DNA of 64,000 nucleotides from Thermococcus alcaliphilus (GCF_024054535.1 NZ_JAMXLV010000018.1:62001-126000), one strand, 5' to 3'. Counted from the stretch's first letter, positions 27,739-38,340 are shown. Notes: generated by a model from the letters alone, not told the origin. A program made the numbers and translations.

Positions 27739-27771
27739 TTTCTCTTCTTTTTAAAAATTTGGAGAAGAAGC

Positions 27772-28569
27772 TCAATACCAGGTTTCAGCTATAACATCAT
27801 GCTTGTGTATGCTTTCATGACTTACAACCTTTACGTGGATTTTGCCCTTAAATTTCTGCTTTGCCTTGAATATTATCTCTCTCGCAACATCTTCCACGAA
27901 TTTTGGATTTGAGTACATATTCTGAACAACTGCGTTCTCATCAATGGTCTTCAATAAGGTATATGTCGGGGAGCTAAAAGAACTCTCTACCACATCTATC
28001 ATATCTTCTAGGGCTATTTCCTCATTGTAGTCTGTTCTTATTTCGAGTGTCGCAACTGCTCTCTGGATGTGGGTTTTCCCTTGATTGTTAGCCATCGCGT
28101 GTGGACAAGCGGTGTTTCCAATTACCTTAACCCTTAAAACTTTCTCAACTTGCCCGGGCTCTTTTATTACCCCAACCTCAACATCATACGTCTCAAGGCT
28201 GATTTTTTTGCTGGCAGGTGTTTCCCTCTCCATGATAAGCTGTGTTTTAATCCACACTTCAGCCCTCTTATGGGGATGCTTTCCTTCCAACCTCTTTATC
28301 ACCGCGAGACCAAGTTCTTCAAGAGAAGTGTGTGCTTCTTTCACTTCCTCCTCAACGGCCTCACTCATTGTTTCGGTGATGCTTTCAACAAGCCTGCTCA
28401 TGTGGATGCCTTTCTTTTCCTCAGGAACGTCTATCGTGATCTCAAATGTCGGGATAAAGGTGTAAAGCTTACCTTTCCAGTTTATTCTCGCTATTGTTCT
28501 CAAGTTTGTTATACCAACTCTGTGAAGTCTCTCTTTGATCTCTGGAATCTCTTCTTGAGTCTCGAACAT
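27772..28569 (-). CDS. mptA: GTP cyclohydrolase MptA (type IV)
   Basis: 265 residues. The region [19 protein letters not shown] holds the conserved metal-binding Cys/His of the MptA/FolE2 family, and the N-terminus [18 protein letters not shown] is typical. The Fe(II)-dependent enzyme opens GTP to 7,8-dihydroneopterin 2',3'-cyclic phosphate for archaeal pterin synthesis. The ATG has GGAGGTGAG upstream. It has its own TATA and an inverted repeat in the leader. Confidence 0.88.
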   Translation of the reverse strand: MFETQEEIPEIKERLHRVGITNLRTIARINWKGKLYTFIPTFEITIDVPEEKKGIHMSRLVESITETMSEAVEEEVKEAHTSLEELGLAVIKRLEGKHPHKRAEVWIKTQLIMERETPASKKISLETYDVEVGVIKEPGQVEKVLRVKVIGNTACPHAMANNQGKTHIQRAVATLEIRTDYNEEIALEDMIDVVESSFSSPTYTLLKTIDENAVVQNMYSNPKFVEDVAREIIFKAKQKFKGKIHVKVVSHESIHKHDVIAETWY

Positions 28570-28581
28570 TTTCTCACCTCC

Positions 28582-28597
28582 ATTAGGAGAACCTAAT
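28582..28597. promoter_or_regulatory. Inverted repeat at the mptA transcription start
   Basis: ATTAGGAGAACCTAAT is a perfect 6-4-6 inverted repeat. It lies between a minus-strand TATA-like TTTAAAAG (about 28602-28609) and the mptA ribosome site, at the predicted transcription start. An operator or small leader hairpin is likely. Confidence 0.4.
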
Positions 28598-28611
28598 CGG
28601 TTCTTTTAAAC

Positions 28612-29376
28612 TTATCTCAAAAATCTCATAAGCTTCTCGTAACTTTCTTTTGCTACAGTAATATCTTCCCTGTTGAGTCGATACCCGTATTTTGCTTTCT
28701 CAAACACGCGGGTAAGTTTATCCAAATCCTCCAAATCCTCAAAAATATCCCTTAGCTTGTCCTCATGCTCCCAGTGGGTCCAGCTTTTTTGATAGGGATA
28801 ACCTTTCCTTATTAACCCCGCAACGACGTTTTTGTACATTTTGATTATTCTTTCCTCGGGACTCCCTTCAATTGAGTCAAAAGTTATCTCAGGATCAAAT
28901 TTGGCAATCTCAAGTTTTTCTGGTTTCCTTCTTCTAGTTATAAAAAGAAGAACAAGGATAAGGGCAAAAACGAAAATTGGGGCAAGATAAGCATAGCCTG
29001 GAAGGGGTTCATAAGTTATTTTGAAAGTATCATTAAAAAAGCTGAACTTCGGGTATTTTATTATAGGCGCTTGAACGCCCCTATAAGGCTCAACCCTCCT
29101 GCTGAAAAGAGCCCTCAGAGCTATTACAATCGCCAAAATAATTACAAGCTCTCGGAGATAATCTCCTTTTGTTCGCTTTCTTTTTTTAACTGACTGCAGA
29201 GGGATACCCTTCTCGAAAAGAAACCATACTGAATAGGCAAGAAGTCCAAAAAATAGTGCTGCCCACAGGATGTAAATCACTTCGATGTTGAAGGTGCTTT
29301 GTCCATGTTCCACAGTAGCCCTAAAGAGCACGGCAAAGAGCAACAACATAAGCAAAAATGGCAGTATTTGCCTCAT
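28612..29376 (-). CDS. DUF4129-type membrane protein
   Basis: 254 residues. Three or so transmembrane helices (residues ~5-20, ~32-52, ~75-90 and ~130-147), then a C-terminal cytoplasmic domain EERIIKMYKNVVAGLIRKGYPY and a final helical run that match DUF4129. In other archaea DUF4129 accompanies transglutaminase-like and MoxR genes; that context is absent here. Last gene of the eIF1A/topo VI operon, 2 bases after the DUF1699 stop. Confidence 0.7.
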   Translation of the reverse strand: MRQILPFLLMLLLFAVLFRATVEHGQSTFNIEVIYILWAALFFGLLAYSVWFLFEKGIPLQSVKKRKRTKGDYLRELVIILAIVIALRALFSRRVEPYRGVQAPIIKYPKFSFFNDTFKITYEPLPGYAYLAPIFVFALILVLLFITRRRKPEKLEIAKFDPEITFDSIEGSPEERIIKMYKNVVAGLIRKGYPYQKSWTHWEHEDKLRDIFEDLEDLDKLTRVFEKAKYGYRLNREDITVAKESYEKLMRFLR

Positions 29377-29378
29377 AT

Positions 29379-29768
29379 CTACCGCCCGTTTATTATGTAG
29401 TAGACGGTCCTCAGAGGGATGTTAAGTTCTTCACTTATCTCCCTAGGCGTTTTTCCGCTTTTAATGAGCTCTTCAATAAGTTTTAATGTAGCCGGATCAT
29501 ACTTTTTAGGTCTTCCTCGGGCGTGGTTCATAGGGACAAGCTTGATTCCCATTTGGTTAAGTGCTTTAATGATTTTTTTGGAAACCTTTGGATACAAACT
29601 CGGAGGGCATCCGATGACTTTCACATTTGGAGCCCTCTCAAGTATCTTCACAAGGATTATCTTGGTTGGTCTGAGATTTATGTAAACCTCAGTGACATCC
29701 CTATTAAGCTTCTCCTCTATTTTTCTTAAGAGCTCATCATTATTTCTCGCCTTTATCTCAACCCTCAT
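29379..29768 (-). CDS. DUF1699-family protein with C-terminal HTH
   Basis: About 129 residues. The N-terminal ~75 residues form an alpha/beta domain (DDELLRKIEEKLN-like start, VTEVYINLRPTKIILVKILER) recalled as DUF1699. A hinge GRPKKYDPATLKLIEELIKS resembling resolvase HTH regions leads to TPREISEELNIPLRTVYYII, a helix-turn-helix. It may bind DNA. GGTGA site 5 bases before the ATG. Next to DUF530 in the topo VI operon. Confidence 0.75.
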   Translation of the reverse strand: MRVEIKARNNDELLRKIEEKLNRDVTEVYINLRPTKIILVKILERAPNVKVIGCPPSLYPKVSKKIIKALNQMGIKLVPMNHARGRPKKYDPATLKLIEELIKSGKTPREISEELNIPLRTVYYIINGR

Positions 29769-29773
29769 CCTTC

Positions 29774-31021
29774 TCACCCTTGGAGGAGCTCCAAAAATTG
29801 TTTTGCCTTATCACTCTTTGGCATAAACTTCTCAAATTTGCTTGTATCCTCAAATAGCGCCATGTGTAAGCCAGAGAGTACAAACTTCTCTATAGCTTCT
29901 TTGAGTTCTTCTTCATCTATCCCAAGCAGCTTACTCACTTTTTCTTCATCAAAGGGGCTAACTCCATACAGAATAACTCCGCCCAAAAGGTAGTTGGGGA
30001 TGTTCGAAATCTCGCTCCTCTTCCCGCTTAAGAGAGTCTCAATTTCACATTTCTTAATAATAAGCATACTGCCAAATCCAGTACGGAACTCTGGCTCATC
30101 CATAAACGGCAGATCGAAGATTGAGTAATGGCAATCTATACAAGGCCTTATTTGGGGGTATAGGCCAATAGTTTCTCTCTCTTTTTCAGAGGTTAGGTAG
30201 TAATATCTGAATAAATCTAAGGCAAGAATTTTAGCCCCGTCTTCGGGATATAGGGAAGCATAGGCGAGTGATAGGTTGTCTATGGTGTAGTGACTGTTTA
30301 TTAAAACGCCCTTAGTTTTCACATAGGTTAAGAGCCTCCATCTGAATTTTCGACCAAAGCGCTTCTTGAGTTCCCCGTCTATATCGGCATCTACAGGGAG
30401 CTCAACTCTTTCTTTCTTTAACCTTCCTCCCTGCCAGTACTCCACCTCTATTCTCATCCCCTTTCTTTGAACCTGACCTTTTTCCTTGAGCTTGGACTTT
30501 ATCTCCTTAAAAGTATCTCTAGTTTTGTTGCTCTTTTGCCCCAGAATTCTAAGAACATCACCAGAGTAAGCCAAATGAGGCAATATTTCCATTCTTCCAA
30601 GCTTAATGGGCTTTTCAGAGATTCTTATTGAGTTGAGTTCTTCCTTGTTAGTGATGTCTTTAACTTCAATAATTTTCTTCCCTTTGTAAAATGTATAATT
30701 GGATTCTATTGTAGCAAGGGCCATTTTATGGGCTGTTATTGCCGTTCTAAGCCGTTCAAGGGTTAGCATGCGGTAGTGATTTCTCAGCAGAATTCTTCTG
30801 ATATGAGGATCTCGTTCCCTTTTACTTGACATTGTATAAGAGAGCGTCTCACCAACTCTACGGGAAAGTTCTTCTTCCAAATCTTTAAGGAAGCCAAGAT
30901 TGCGGTTTAAATTAAAAGCTAAATAAAGAGGGTCGAAATTCTCAAATAACCTGCCCATGTTTATTTTTATATCGTCCAAAACCCTATTTATCTGTGCTAT
31001 AAGCTCCTCAGTTGTCGTCAT
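29774..31021 (-). CDS. DUF530-family protein
   Basis: 415 residues, soluble, mostly helical at the N-terminus, matching the DUF530 family found in Thermococcales and some methanogens. CIDCHYS and KKCEIET contribute a few cysteines but no clear zinc site. The start overlaps the stop of top6A by 4 bases, so translation is probably coupled. Function unknown; co-transcription with topoisomerase VI suggests a link to DNA topology or replication. Confidence 0.75.
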   Translation of the reverse strand: MTTTEELIAQINRVLDDIKINMGRLFENFDPLYLAFNLNRNLGFLKDLEEELSRRVGETLSYTMSSKRERDPHIRRILLRNHYRMLTLERLRTAITAHKMALATIESNYTFYKGKKIIEVKDITNKEELNSIRISEKPIKLGRMEILPHLAYSGDVLRILGQKSNKTRDTFKEIKSKLKEKGQVQRKGMRIEVEYWQGGRLKKERVELPVDADIDGELKKRFGRKFRWRLLTYVKTKGVLINSHYTIDNLSLAYASLYPEDGAKILALDLFRYYYLTSEKERETIGLYPQIRPCIDCHYSIFDLPFMDEPEFRTGFGSMLIIKKCEIETLLSGKRSEISNIPNYLLGGVILYGVSPFDEEKVSKLLGIDEEELKEAIEKFVLSGLHMALFEDTSKFEKFMPKSDKAKQFLELLQG

Positions 31022-32163
31022 GGCAGGAGTTCCTCATTGGCAATTTTTTCGGGGAGATATTTTCTCGCAACGAACTCCAAACTCTTGTTTGCCAGAGCCT
31101 GCTGTTCAATCCTAACCCCCCACTTGAGTGCCAATTTAAGCTGTCTCTGCCATTCCTTGTTCTGGAACCATGGGTAGTTCATCTCCTCTATAATACGCTT
31201 GTAATCCCCGGTTGGACCACCTTTCTTGTTTGGCGGAATTCCCTTGAGCTTTTCTGTAACGTTTTCAAGACCGTATTTCTTAATGTCGTCCATCGTCATG
31301 CCAACAAACTTTGCCTCCGGCGTTGCAAGCTTTTCACTGAGATAAGCGAGGTTTATTGATCCCTGCTTGATTGTAGAGTAGATGTACCATCCATAAGGGT
31401 CACCGTCAGTAAAGACAATTATCGGCAAACCTTCCTCGTAGTGAAGCCTGTGAATGAGCCTCCTAACGCCTCTTGAAGCCTGTCCCTGGGTAGCCACTAT
31501 GAGAGCTTTCTCCTTCTTCGGGTACTTTTCTTCTATAAGCCTGTCCGCCATAGCGGCAGTCTCTACTACAAGGACATAGTCCACATTAATTTCTGGGAAC
31601 TCTATATGCTCCACGGTTCCGGGGACTGCCCATCCACCCATACCGAGCTTTGACGCGTTGAACTCATCTTCTCCGTCCTTAATAACAATATCACCATAAA
31701 CATATCCTCTTCTGTCTGCAGTTATGTGCATTTCCTCTCTCAAAACACCGAACATTCTCTCCAGATCCTCTATTATGGGATCGCTCTCGCTCTGATCTTC
31801 GAAGGTGTTTTCCTTCGTACCGGGGATTGTGTGTTTGTTTGCATAATAGGCTTCTCTCAAGCTTGCGTGCTTACCCTCAGCAACCAATCTCTTTATGTAT
31901 GCCGCTATCAAGAGCGTCTGCATAAATTTCCTAGCATGGGCAACGTGAAAGAGGTACCTCCTTGAGGTCTTGTTGCCCATTTTAATTAAGCGATCTTTTT
32001 CATCGAAATAAACGTTGCTGAGGCCTCTTGTAGGAACATCTATAAAGGGATTTCTACCCGCTTTTATTTCTTCGAGAACTTCTTTTCCGAATTCCTCAAG
32101 CTTTTGAAGGACTTTCTTAGGATCGTAGCTGAAGCGTTCCTTAGGCTTCTCACGTTTAAGCAT
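31018..32163 (-). CDS. top6A: DNA topoisomerase VI subunit A
   Basis: 381 residues. The catalytic tyrosine is in [11 protein letters not shown] (Tyr106/107). The Toprim fold is marked by [11 protein letters not shown] (Glu) and [13 protein letters not shown] (Asp-x-Asp). Subunit A, the Spo11 homologue, cuts both DNA strands to allow passage of another duplex, relaxing and decatenating DNA with ATP. It overlaps top6B by 8 bases, giving equal co-expression. Confidence 0.97.
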   Translation of the reverse strand: MLKREKPKERFSYDPKKVLQKLEEFGKEVLEEIKAGRNPFIDVPTRGLSNVYFDEKDRLIKMGNKTSRRYLFHVAHARKFMQTLLIAAYIKRLVAEGKHASLREAYYANKHTIPGTKENTFEDQSESDPIIEDLERMFGVLREEMHITADRRGYVYGDIVIKDGEDEFNASKLGMGGWAVPGTVEHIEFPEINVDYVLVVETAAMADRLIEEKYPKKEKALIVATQGQASRGVRRLIHRLHYEEGLPIIVFTDGDPYGWYIYSTIKQGSINLAYLSEKLATPEAKFVGMTMDDIKKYGLENVTEKLKGIPPNKKGGPTGDYKRIIEEMNYPWFQNKEWQRQLKLALKWGVRIEQQALANKSLEFVARKYLPEKIANEELLP

Positions 32164-33859
32164 TCTCCTCAGCCTCCAGTGGCTTTTCTTCTATGGTTTC
32201 AAATTTCTTTTCAATAATCTTTATCAGAAGGGTTTTTATTGTGTCTTCAGGCTCTCCGGTTAGAATGCTCAAAGCTCTACTTATCTCGGGAACGTACTTC
32301 TCAAACGTCTTCCTTCTTTTCACCTGGTAGAGCTTGCGGTGTTTTCCTCCAAGATATTTAGCAAGTCTTCTCGCAACTTCCATTACAGCAAGTCTTATTT
32401 CTTCGTATATCTCCTCTTCACTGGCGACGCTTTGCTTTCCTGTAGAGGTGTAGGGAACGTGCACACTGATTACATTAACCAAAAGCACCAGCGGCGTTCT
32501 TTCGAGATCATCCACTCTATATCTCTTCCAATCGATATTTCTTGCTGCGGAGGTTATAACACACGAACCGGCATCAAAGAGCAGAGGAACCCTGTTAGCG
32601 TATCTAAGAAGGTCAAAACCACTGCTCAGCTCTCCCCCAAATGCCAAGCCCACTTCTACTTGGAAAGGAATTCCACCACGATAGACTTTGGGAGGTCTTG
32701 TTACGGCGGTTACGAACTCTGGCTTTAAAATTCCTAAAAGTCCTTTTTCTATGTTTTCCTCTCCAATTGGTCTTAATCCATGGGTTGGGGGAGCTAAAAA
32801 TGTCATGTACTTAAACGCTTCTACAATTTCTTCAGCCTCGTGCCAAGTGAGCTTATCCGGAGACTTTTCCATAATTTTTCTGACTTCTCTGAGAACTTTT
32901 TTAGCTTTCTTTCCAAAACTTGCGAGTACTCTATCGACCTCTCCCTCAGCGAGCCTTTTTAAGAGTTGTTCCCTGACATTCTGTTCCTCTTCTTCCTTTA
33001 TAAGCCTCAATGCGGTTATATATTTTACAAGCTCGTCTATTTTTTTGTCGCTTATTCTTGAAAACTCCCCTATAAGAAAAGTCCTCACTGTTGTTCTTGT
33101 CGTTCTTCTGGCCATTCTGTAAACATCATCTGTCATTACTCCCTTTGGGTGGGGTTTCATCTCCTCCGGAGGCTCTGGAACTTCTTCACTGCTTCTCGGA
33201 AAGACTATCAACTTTCCATCAGGCTCTATAAGTTCAATATGGGCATGAGGATTAGCTATCGCGGTAAGCTTAAGATACCAGTAAGGGCCCTGCTTGGAGC
33301 GGATGTAACGAACTTCCTTAACTTCCATTTCTATTCTCGTTCCCCTCCATCCCGTAGGGTTGGGGTGTTTTATCTTTTTGAAAATTTTTCCTTCGTTTTT
33401 TTCCACATCTATGCCGACCCAAGCTTCTATTATCTCATCACCACCAGTGGAGGTTATAACTCTGGTGGCTTTTCCACTGGTGATTTGAGCAAACATTACG
33501 GCACCGCTAATACCAATACCCTGCTGACCCCTGCTTTGAATATTTCTATGAGCCTTTGTACCAGCAAGCATTTTACCAAAGACATGTGCTATGAACTTTT
33601 CTGGAATTCCAGGGCCGTTGTCTTCAACGATTATTTTATAGTGCTCATTTCCAAGTTCTTCTATCTCGACTCTAACGTAAGGCAGGATACCAGCTTCCTC
33701 GCAAGCGTCCAAAGAGTTTGTTACCGCTTCGTGGATAAGAGTCGTAAAGGAGCGCAGTTTTCCAGTATAGCCAAGCATTGCGGCATTTCTTCTAAAGAAC
33801 TCACTGACACTCTGGATTTTAAACTCTTTAAACAGCTTGTTTGCTTCAGAATTCGCCAT
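32156..33859 (-). CDS. top6B: DNA topoisomerase VI subunit B
   Basis: About 567 residues starting [13 protein letters not shown] after a GGAGGC site. GHKL ATPase motifs: [10 protein letters not shown] (N box), VEDNGPGIP (G1) and [13 protein letters not shown] (G2/lid). An H2tH-like region and transducer domain follow, with the C-terminus at the topo VI B stalk. ATP binding dimerises this subunit and drives DNA passage. The gene overlaps the KH-protein gene by 14 bases. Confidence 0.97.
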   Translation of the reverse strand: MANSEANKLFKEFKIQSVSEFFRRNAAMLGYTGKLRSFTTLIHEAVTNSLDACEEAGILPYVRVEIEELGNEHYKIIVEDNGPGIPEKFIAHVFGKMLAGTKAHRNIQSRGQQGIGISGAVMFAQITSGKATRVITSTGGDEIIEAWVGIDVEKNEGKIFKKIKHPNPTGWRGTRIEMEVKEVRYIRSKQGPYWYLKLTAIANPHAHIELIEPDGKLIVFPRSSEEVPEPPEEMKPHPKGVMTDDVYRMARRTTRTTVRTFLIGEFSRISDKKIDELVKYITALRLIKEEEEQNVREQLLKRLAEGEVDRVLASFGKKAKKVLREVRKIMEKSPDKLTWHEAEEIVEAFKYMTFLAPPTHGLRPIGEENIEKGLLGILKPEFVTAVTRPPKVYRGGIPFQVEVGLAFGGELSSGFDLLRYANRVPLLFDAGSCVITSAARNIDWKRYRVDDLERTPLVLLVNVISVHVPYTSTGKQSVASEEEIYEEIRLAVMEVARRLAKYLGGKHRKLYQVKRRKTFEKYVPEISRALSILTGEPEDTIKTLLIKIIEKKFETIEEKPLEAEENA

Positions 33860-34508
33860 AATACATGCCTCCCTCAAGCTCTAAATCCTTTTTTCTTCTT
33901 TCAAGATATTTGTAAACGGTTCCGTGGGGGGAACCTTTGGCGAGCTTTTCAATAGCCGTTTTGGCTATTTGGACTTGAATTGGGTTTCCAATGATAGCAA
34001 CGGTCTTTCCATAGACACTTATGTCTGTCCCACTCATTTCTTCGATTATCTCCCTTGTCCTACCCTTTCTACCAATTATTCTCCCTCTAACCCTTGGAAG
34101 GGCATTCTTCTCATTCCCTACAACAACATCTGTCAGGTCAACGACTTCAAGAACCTCACCTTCGTTAAGCAGTCTGAATGCCCTCTCTGGAGAGAAGCCC
34201 CTTCCAATAGCCAACACAATATCTCTCGCTTTCCATACTGCCAAAGGATCGTCAGTTTTTTCTGTGGAAGTGATAAATACCTCCCCTGTTTGACTGTCTA
34301 CCTCTATCTTGGTTTTTGTCGCCTCTTCAATCTTTTTCTTTGTCTCGCCCTTTTTCCCTATAACTACTCCAATTCTCTCTTTAGGAATCCTCACAAACTC
34401 TTCCTGCTCGCCTAGGGCCTCAAACTCCTCAATTTCAAAGGACTCCTTTTTTTCTCCCTCTTTGTCTACATACTCATACTTTTTCAGCTTCTCTTCAAAC
34501 TCATCCAT
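33846..34508 (-). CDS. KH-domain RNA-binding protein (Dim2/Pno1-like)
   Basis: About 220 residues with an acidic N-terminal region (~1-35) and two KH domains: IGVVIGKKGETKKKIEEAT and the second GRIIGRKGRTREIIEEMSG. This is the archaeal Dim2/Pno1 type, which acts in late small-subunit rRNA maturation near the 3' end of 16S. GGTGA site 5 bases before the ATG. It follows rio1, a fellow 40S-maturation factor in eukaryotes. Confidence 0.85.
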   Translation of the reverse strand: MDEFEEKLKKYEYVDKEGEKKESFEIEEFEALGEQEEFVRIPKERIGVVIGKKGETKKKIEEATKTKIEVDSQTGEVFITSTEKTDDPLAVWKARDIVLAIGRGFSPERAFRLLNEGEVLEVVDLTDVVVGNEKNALPRVRGRIIGRKGRTREIIEEMSGTDISVYGKTVAIIGNPIQVQIAKTAIEKLAKGSPHGTVYKYLERRKKDLELEGGMYYGEF

Positions 34509-34509
34509 T

Positions 34510-35286
34510 TCAATCACCCGCTAGCTCTCTAAACTTTTCTTCAAGATTATCAACCGCCACTCCCTTTTTAGCGAAGTAATTGATGACATTTCTTAAATCA
34601 CGATAGAGCAGTGAGAGCGCCATTCTATTCCTCTTCACCGTTGCCTGAGACCAGTCAATTATTACAGGCTTATCCCAGATTAGGATGTTATACTCACTGA
34701 GATCACCGTGAACCATATCTCCTCTCTTCCAGAGCTTTTCAATTGAATCCATAGCAAAGTTATAGAGCTCTTCAAATTCTTCTTTAGTGAGTTCTTTTTC
34801 CACGTCTTTTAATCTTGGAGCGGGGTATTCATCCCCGATGAACTCCATTATGAGAACGTTATTGCTAAATGCTATTGGTTCTGGAGCCCTAACAGCGTAT
34901 TTCATTGCCCTCTGGAGATTTTTAAATTCCCTCCTAGTCCATACAAAGACCAGCTTTCTGATGTCTTTTGGTAGATAGCCAATTCTTGGATCCGCTGCTA
35001 AATACTCCCATATTCTCCTAAATTCGGTTGTATAGGTGCGATAGATTTTAACAGCAATAGGATTGCCATCGGCATCGATACCTCTAAACACATTCGCCTC
35101 TTTTCCCGTTGAAATCACACCAAGCAGTTTTTCTATGTTTCCCCTTCGATGGAAGTAGGAAAGGGTGTTAACAGTTGTCCTGTCAAATACTTCACTAAAC
35201 ACTTTATAGAGCTCACTATCCTTTTCCCTACGCTCTTCTAATCCTAGAATCTGCGATATCTCTTTATCTATGTCTTGGATTTTCAT
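34510..35286 (-). CDS. rio1: RIO1-type serine protein kinase
   Basis: 258 residues. P-loop-like GVISTGKEANVFRG (~55-70), the catalytic loop MVHGDLSEYNILI and metal-binding IIDWSQAT follow the RIO1 pattern, with a wHTH absent (as in RIO1, not RIO2). RIO1 is an atypical ATPase/kinase needed in small ribosomal subunit maturation. Its stop lies 1 base before the KH gene start, and it begins 6 bases after eIF1A. Confidence 0.93.
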   Translation of the reverse strand: MKIQDIDKEISQILGLEERREKDSELYKVFSEVFDRTTVNTLSYFHRRGNIEKLLGVISTGKEANVFRGIDADGNPIAVKIYRTYTTEFRRIWEYLAADPRIGYLPKDIRKLVFVWTRREFKNLQRAMKYAVRAPEPIAFSNNVLIMEFIGDEYPAPRLKDVEKELTKEEFEELYNFAMDSIEKLWKRGDMVHGDLSEYNILIWDKPVIIDWSQATVKRNRMALSLLYRDLRNVINYFAKKGVAVDNLEEKFRELAGD

Positions 35287-35292
35287 AATCCA

Positions 35293-35634
35293 TCACAGAG
35301 TTAAGCCGCCGGTAAGGAAATCCTGAGTGATCTTGTTCTTCCTGATAAGCCAGTCGACTTGGGTCTTCGTATAGCGATAAACTATGTCTCCCCTTTCGTC
35401 GCTTTGCACTTCCCAGGGTTGGACTATAACCACATCCCCAACTCTAATCCACATTCTCCTTCTCAGCTTCCCCGGTATTCTGCACCTTCTAACCTTTCCA
35501 TCCGAGCATCTAACATCCATCCATCCTGAGCCTAGAGCCTGCTCTACTATTCCGAACACTTGGTTATCCTTTGGGAGGGGAACTCTAATGACTTCCTCCC
35601 CTTCAACAGTTCTATTTTTATCGTTTCTTGGCAT
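35293..35634 (-). CDS. eif1A: Translation initiation factor aIF1A
   Basis: 113 residues, [20 protein letters not shown], an S1/OB-fold protein with [21 protein letters not shown] as its core. It promotes ribosome scanning and subunit dissociation at initiation. The ATG has a GGTGAT site 4 bases upstream. First gene of the 35.6-28.6 kb operon; TATA at 35665-35674. Confidence 0.95.
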   Translation of the reverse strand: MPRNDKNRTVEGEEVIRVPLPKDNQVFGIVEQALGSGWMDVRCSDGKVRRCRIPGKLRRRMWIRVGDVVIVQPWEVQSDERGDIVYRYTKTQVDWLIRKNKITQDFLTGGLTL

Positions 35635-35664
35635 GAACATCACCCCACGTAGTTTATTTGATAA

Positions 35665-35674
35665 CCTTATAAGC
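35665..35674 (-). promoter_or_regulatory. Promoter of the eIF1A-to-DUF4129 operon
   Basis: Read on the minus strand, GCTTATAAGG is a good TATA box with the purine-rich AAAGCTTAG just upstream. Transcription should start near 35645, giving a short leader before the eIF1A ATG at 35634. I see no comparable internal promoter before mptA. Confidence 0.6.
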
Positions 35675-35811
35675 CTAAGCTTTTTGCAAATATTTTCCAC
35701 TATCAATTAATTGAGATGTTTTTAAAATTTTTGCATGAATTCATTTAAACATCCATAAAGTTGAAAAGGAGAAGAGCCTAAACTCCAATTACGGAAAGAG
35801 GGGGATGAAAT

Positions 35812-36975
35812 ATGAAAGAAACAATACTCCTCACGGGCCCTCCCCTTAACGGACGGGATGAATATGCGGAAGAAGCGTTAAAGCTTGCAAAAAGTGAGAG
35901 CTTTCAGTATTATCACGTGTTTGACTATCTGAAGGAAGTCGGAAGAGAAAAGGGCGTCAAAATTACAAGAAAAAACGTTTTAGACTTTGCGATAAGCCAT
36001 CCGGATTTGATGAACAGCATTCGCGACGAGGCGTTCAAAAGGATAAAAGACGAAATCGAAAAGAGCGAAAAGGCTTTTCATTTAGTCTCAACTCCAGCTC
36101 TGTTTAGATGGGGAAGTGGGAGCGTTTTAGGTTTTACCCTAAGCAACCTCAAGCTCTTAAAGCCGAGTAGGGTCATCATAATGCTCGATGACATCCTAAG
36201 TGTCAGAAGAAGGATAATCCACGATAAGGAATGGTTTGAGCGCTTTGGAGAAGACAAAGAGAACATTAAGCTCACAACCCTTGTAATGTGGCGTGAAGAT
36301 GCCATAAACCACGTGAAAACCCTCGTGCATGAACTCAACAAGGAGGGGGTTCAGGTTAGGTATGTCCTTCATTTTGGAATTAGACACCCACCCCAGACGT
36401 TTATAGATTTAATCTTCCATGAAAAAGAAAAACCCTTAGTGTACCTAAGCTACCCCATGACAGGGCATGAGGAGGAATACTACCATAGGATTAGGGGATT
36501 TTACGAGAAGCTCAGCAGGCATTTCACGGTCTTAGATCCTGGAGCGCTTGACGACTGGTGGATTGTTGCAGAGTATGATGCCCAAGTAGAGAAAAACCCA
36601 GAAGTGCAGAGAATAAAAATCAAGAACATCTGGGATGGTGAAGAAATAGAAGAGCTCGACAGAGAGGATATAGAACAAGCCACCGATATTTTAAGGAGAC
36701 AGCTCGTTGAGAGAGATTTCAATTTAGTGGATGTGAGCAAGGCCATAGCGGTCTATCACTATGCCCAAGGAGTATCTGCTGGGGTCATAAGCGAGATGGC
36801 TGAAGCATATAGGACTCTAGGAGCTATTTATCTCTACTACCCGTTTAAAAAGAGGCCAAGCCCATTTATGGAATTCTACGGCATGCAAAATCCCTCAAGG
36901 AGAACAATGTTCAAGGACGAGGATGAGATGATCCAAGCTATGGTTGAAGAGAAGGAGTACTGGACAAAAGCATAA
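35812..36975 (+). CDS. NMP-kinase-like P-loop domain fused to nucleoside-deoxyribosyltransferase-like domain
   Basis: 387 residues. The N-terminus ILLTGPPLNGRDEYAEEAL looks like an adenylate-kinase P-loop with Arg-Asp where GKS/GKT is expected. The middle region VIIMLDDILSVRRRIIHD matches NMP-kinase segments. From ~205, PLVYLSYPMTGHEEEYYHRIRGF begins a second domain like nucleoside 2-deoxyribosyltransferases, with VDVSKAIAVYHYAQGVSAGVISEM holding the usual acidic residue. Nucleotide metabolism is likely; the exact role is unknown. Confidence 0.7.
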   Translation: MKETILLTGPPLNGRDEYAEEALKLAKSESFQYYHVFDYLKEVGREKGVKITRKNVLDFAISHPDLMNSIRDEAFKRIKDEIEKSEKAFHLVSTPALFRWGSGSVLGFTLSNLKLLKPSRVIIMLDDILSVRRRIIHDKEWFERFGEDKENIKLTTLVMWREDAINHVKTLVHELNKEGVQVRYVLHFGIRHPPQTFIDLIFHEKEKPLVYLSYPMTGHEEEYYHRIRGFYEKLSRHFTVLDPGALDDWWIVAEYDAQVEKNPEVQRIKIKNIWDGEEIEELDREDIEQATDILRRQLVERDFNLVDVSKAIAVYHYAQGVSAGVISEMAEAYRTLGAIYLYYPFKKRPSPFMEFYGMQNPSRRTMFKDEDEMIQAMVEEKEYWTKA

Positions 36976-37029
36976 ACTCTTGCTTTATTTTTAACAATCT
37001 AAAAGAACAATAAGAAAAGAGAGAAGAAA

Positions 37030-38292
37030 TCACTTCTTGACCCATCCGCGGTCTTTCATTGCTTGGTAGACTCTGCTGACTGCAACTACGTAAGCAGCGT
37101 CTCTCATGTTGATGTTCTTCTCCTTGTGGGTGTTGTAAACGTCCCAGAAAGCCTTGGTCATCTTCTTGTCAAGCTTTGCCCTAGTCTCCTCAACTGTCCA
37201 GTAGTCACCGGTTATGTTCTGTACCCACTCGAAGTAACTTACTGTAACACCACCTGCGTTACAGAGGAAGTCTGGGATTATGAGTATGCCCTTCTCGTAG
37301 AGGATCTCATCTGCTTCTGGTGTAGTTGGACCGTTTGCAAGCTCGGCAACGATCTTGGCCTTGATGTTGTCGGCGTTCTTCTTTGTGATGACCTCTTCGA
37401 TAGCTGATGGTGCAAGGACGTCAACTTCGAGCTCAAGGAGCTCTTCGTTGGTTATTGTTGTTGCTCCTGGGAAGTCCTTAACGCTACCGGTCTTCTTCTT
37501 CCATTCGAGGACTTCATCAGCGTTGAGACCATCTGGGTTGTATATACCGCCCTTGCTGTCGCTGACTGCAACAACCTTCATTCCGTACTCTTCGCTCATG
37601 ATCTTGGCCATGTAGTATCCAGCGTTACCGTAACCTTGTATGGCTATTGTCTTGCCCTTAAGTGTGTCCCATCCTAGAGCCTTTGCGGCTTCTCTAACGG
37701 CGTAGCTTGCTCCTCTAGCTGTGGCGTCCATTCTTGCTATGATACCACCAACGCTTGGTGGCTTACCTGTGATAACACCAAAGGATGGGTCCTTTCTTCT
37801 TGAGATTGTTTCATATTCGTCCATCATCCATGCCATGATCTGTGGGTTAGTGTAAACGTCTGGAGCTGGAATATCGGTATATGGGCTTATAACATCATAG
37901 ACAGCTCTTACATATCCTCTAGCAAGTCTCTCCTTCTCTCTGTCGCTCATTTCCTTTGGATTACAGATGACACCACCCTTACCTCCACCGTATGGGAGGT
38001 CCATAACAGCAGTCTTCCAGGTCATCCAAGCAGCCAAAGCCTTAACGGTGCTGAGTGTTTCTTCGGGGTGCCATCTAATACCACCCTTTGTTGGACCGCG
38101 AGCCCAGTTGTATTGGACTCTAAATCCTGTGAAAACTTTTACAGAACCGTCATCCATCTCGACTGGAATGCTGACCTCAACAATTCTTTGTGGCCTCTTT
38201 AAAAACTCAAGGGCCTCTTCACTTATGTCCATATATTGGGCAGCTCTTTCAAGCTGCTTAACGGCAATTTCAAATGGGTCTTGCTCAACCAT
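37030..38292 (-). CDS. gdhA: Glutamate dehydrogenase
   Basis: 420 residues starting [19 protein letters not shown] after a GGAGGG site. [21 protein letters not shown] and [19 protein letters not shown] contain the catalytic lysines; [11 protein letters not shown] is the dinucleotide-binding loop. It interconverts glutamate and 2-oxoglutarate plus ammonia with NADP(H), and is a very abundant enzyme in Thermococcales. The TATA at 38341 and a 38-base leader lie upstream. Confidence 0.97.
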   Translation of the reverse strand: MVEQDPFEIAVKQLERAAQYMDISEEALEFLKRPQRIVEVSIPVEMDDGSVKVFTGFRVQYNWARGPTKGGIRWHPEETLSTVKALAAWMTWKTAVMDLPYGGGKGGVICNPKEMSDREKERLARGYVRAVYDVISPYTDIPAPDVYTNPQIMAWMMDEYETISRRKDPSFGVITGKPPSVGGIIARMDATARGASYAVREAAKALGWDTLKGKTIAIQGYGNAGYYMAKIMSEEYGMKVVAVSDSKGGIYNPDGLNADEVLEWKKKTGSVKDFPGATTITNEELLELEVDVLAPSAIEEVITKKNADNIKAKIVAELANGPTTPEADEILYEKGILIIPDFLCNAGGVTVSYFEWVQNITGDYWTVEETRAKLDKKMTKAFWDVYNTHKEKNINMRDAAYVVAVSRVYQAMKDRGWVKK

Positions 38293-38340
38293 GTTCATCC
38301 CTCCAATTTAGGTGATTGGCGATACAAATTTGAGCAATAG

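Noticed and set aside
33149-33955. 268-codon plus-strand frame over top6B
   Set aside because: Antisense to a certain gene; composition is that of a reversed coding strand and there is no ribosome site.
36078-36387. Minus-strand frames over the NMP-kinase-like gene
   Set aside because: Shadows of a well-supported plus-strand gene, with no ribosome site.
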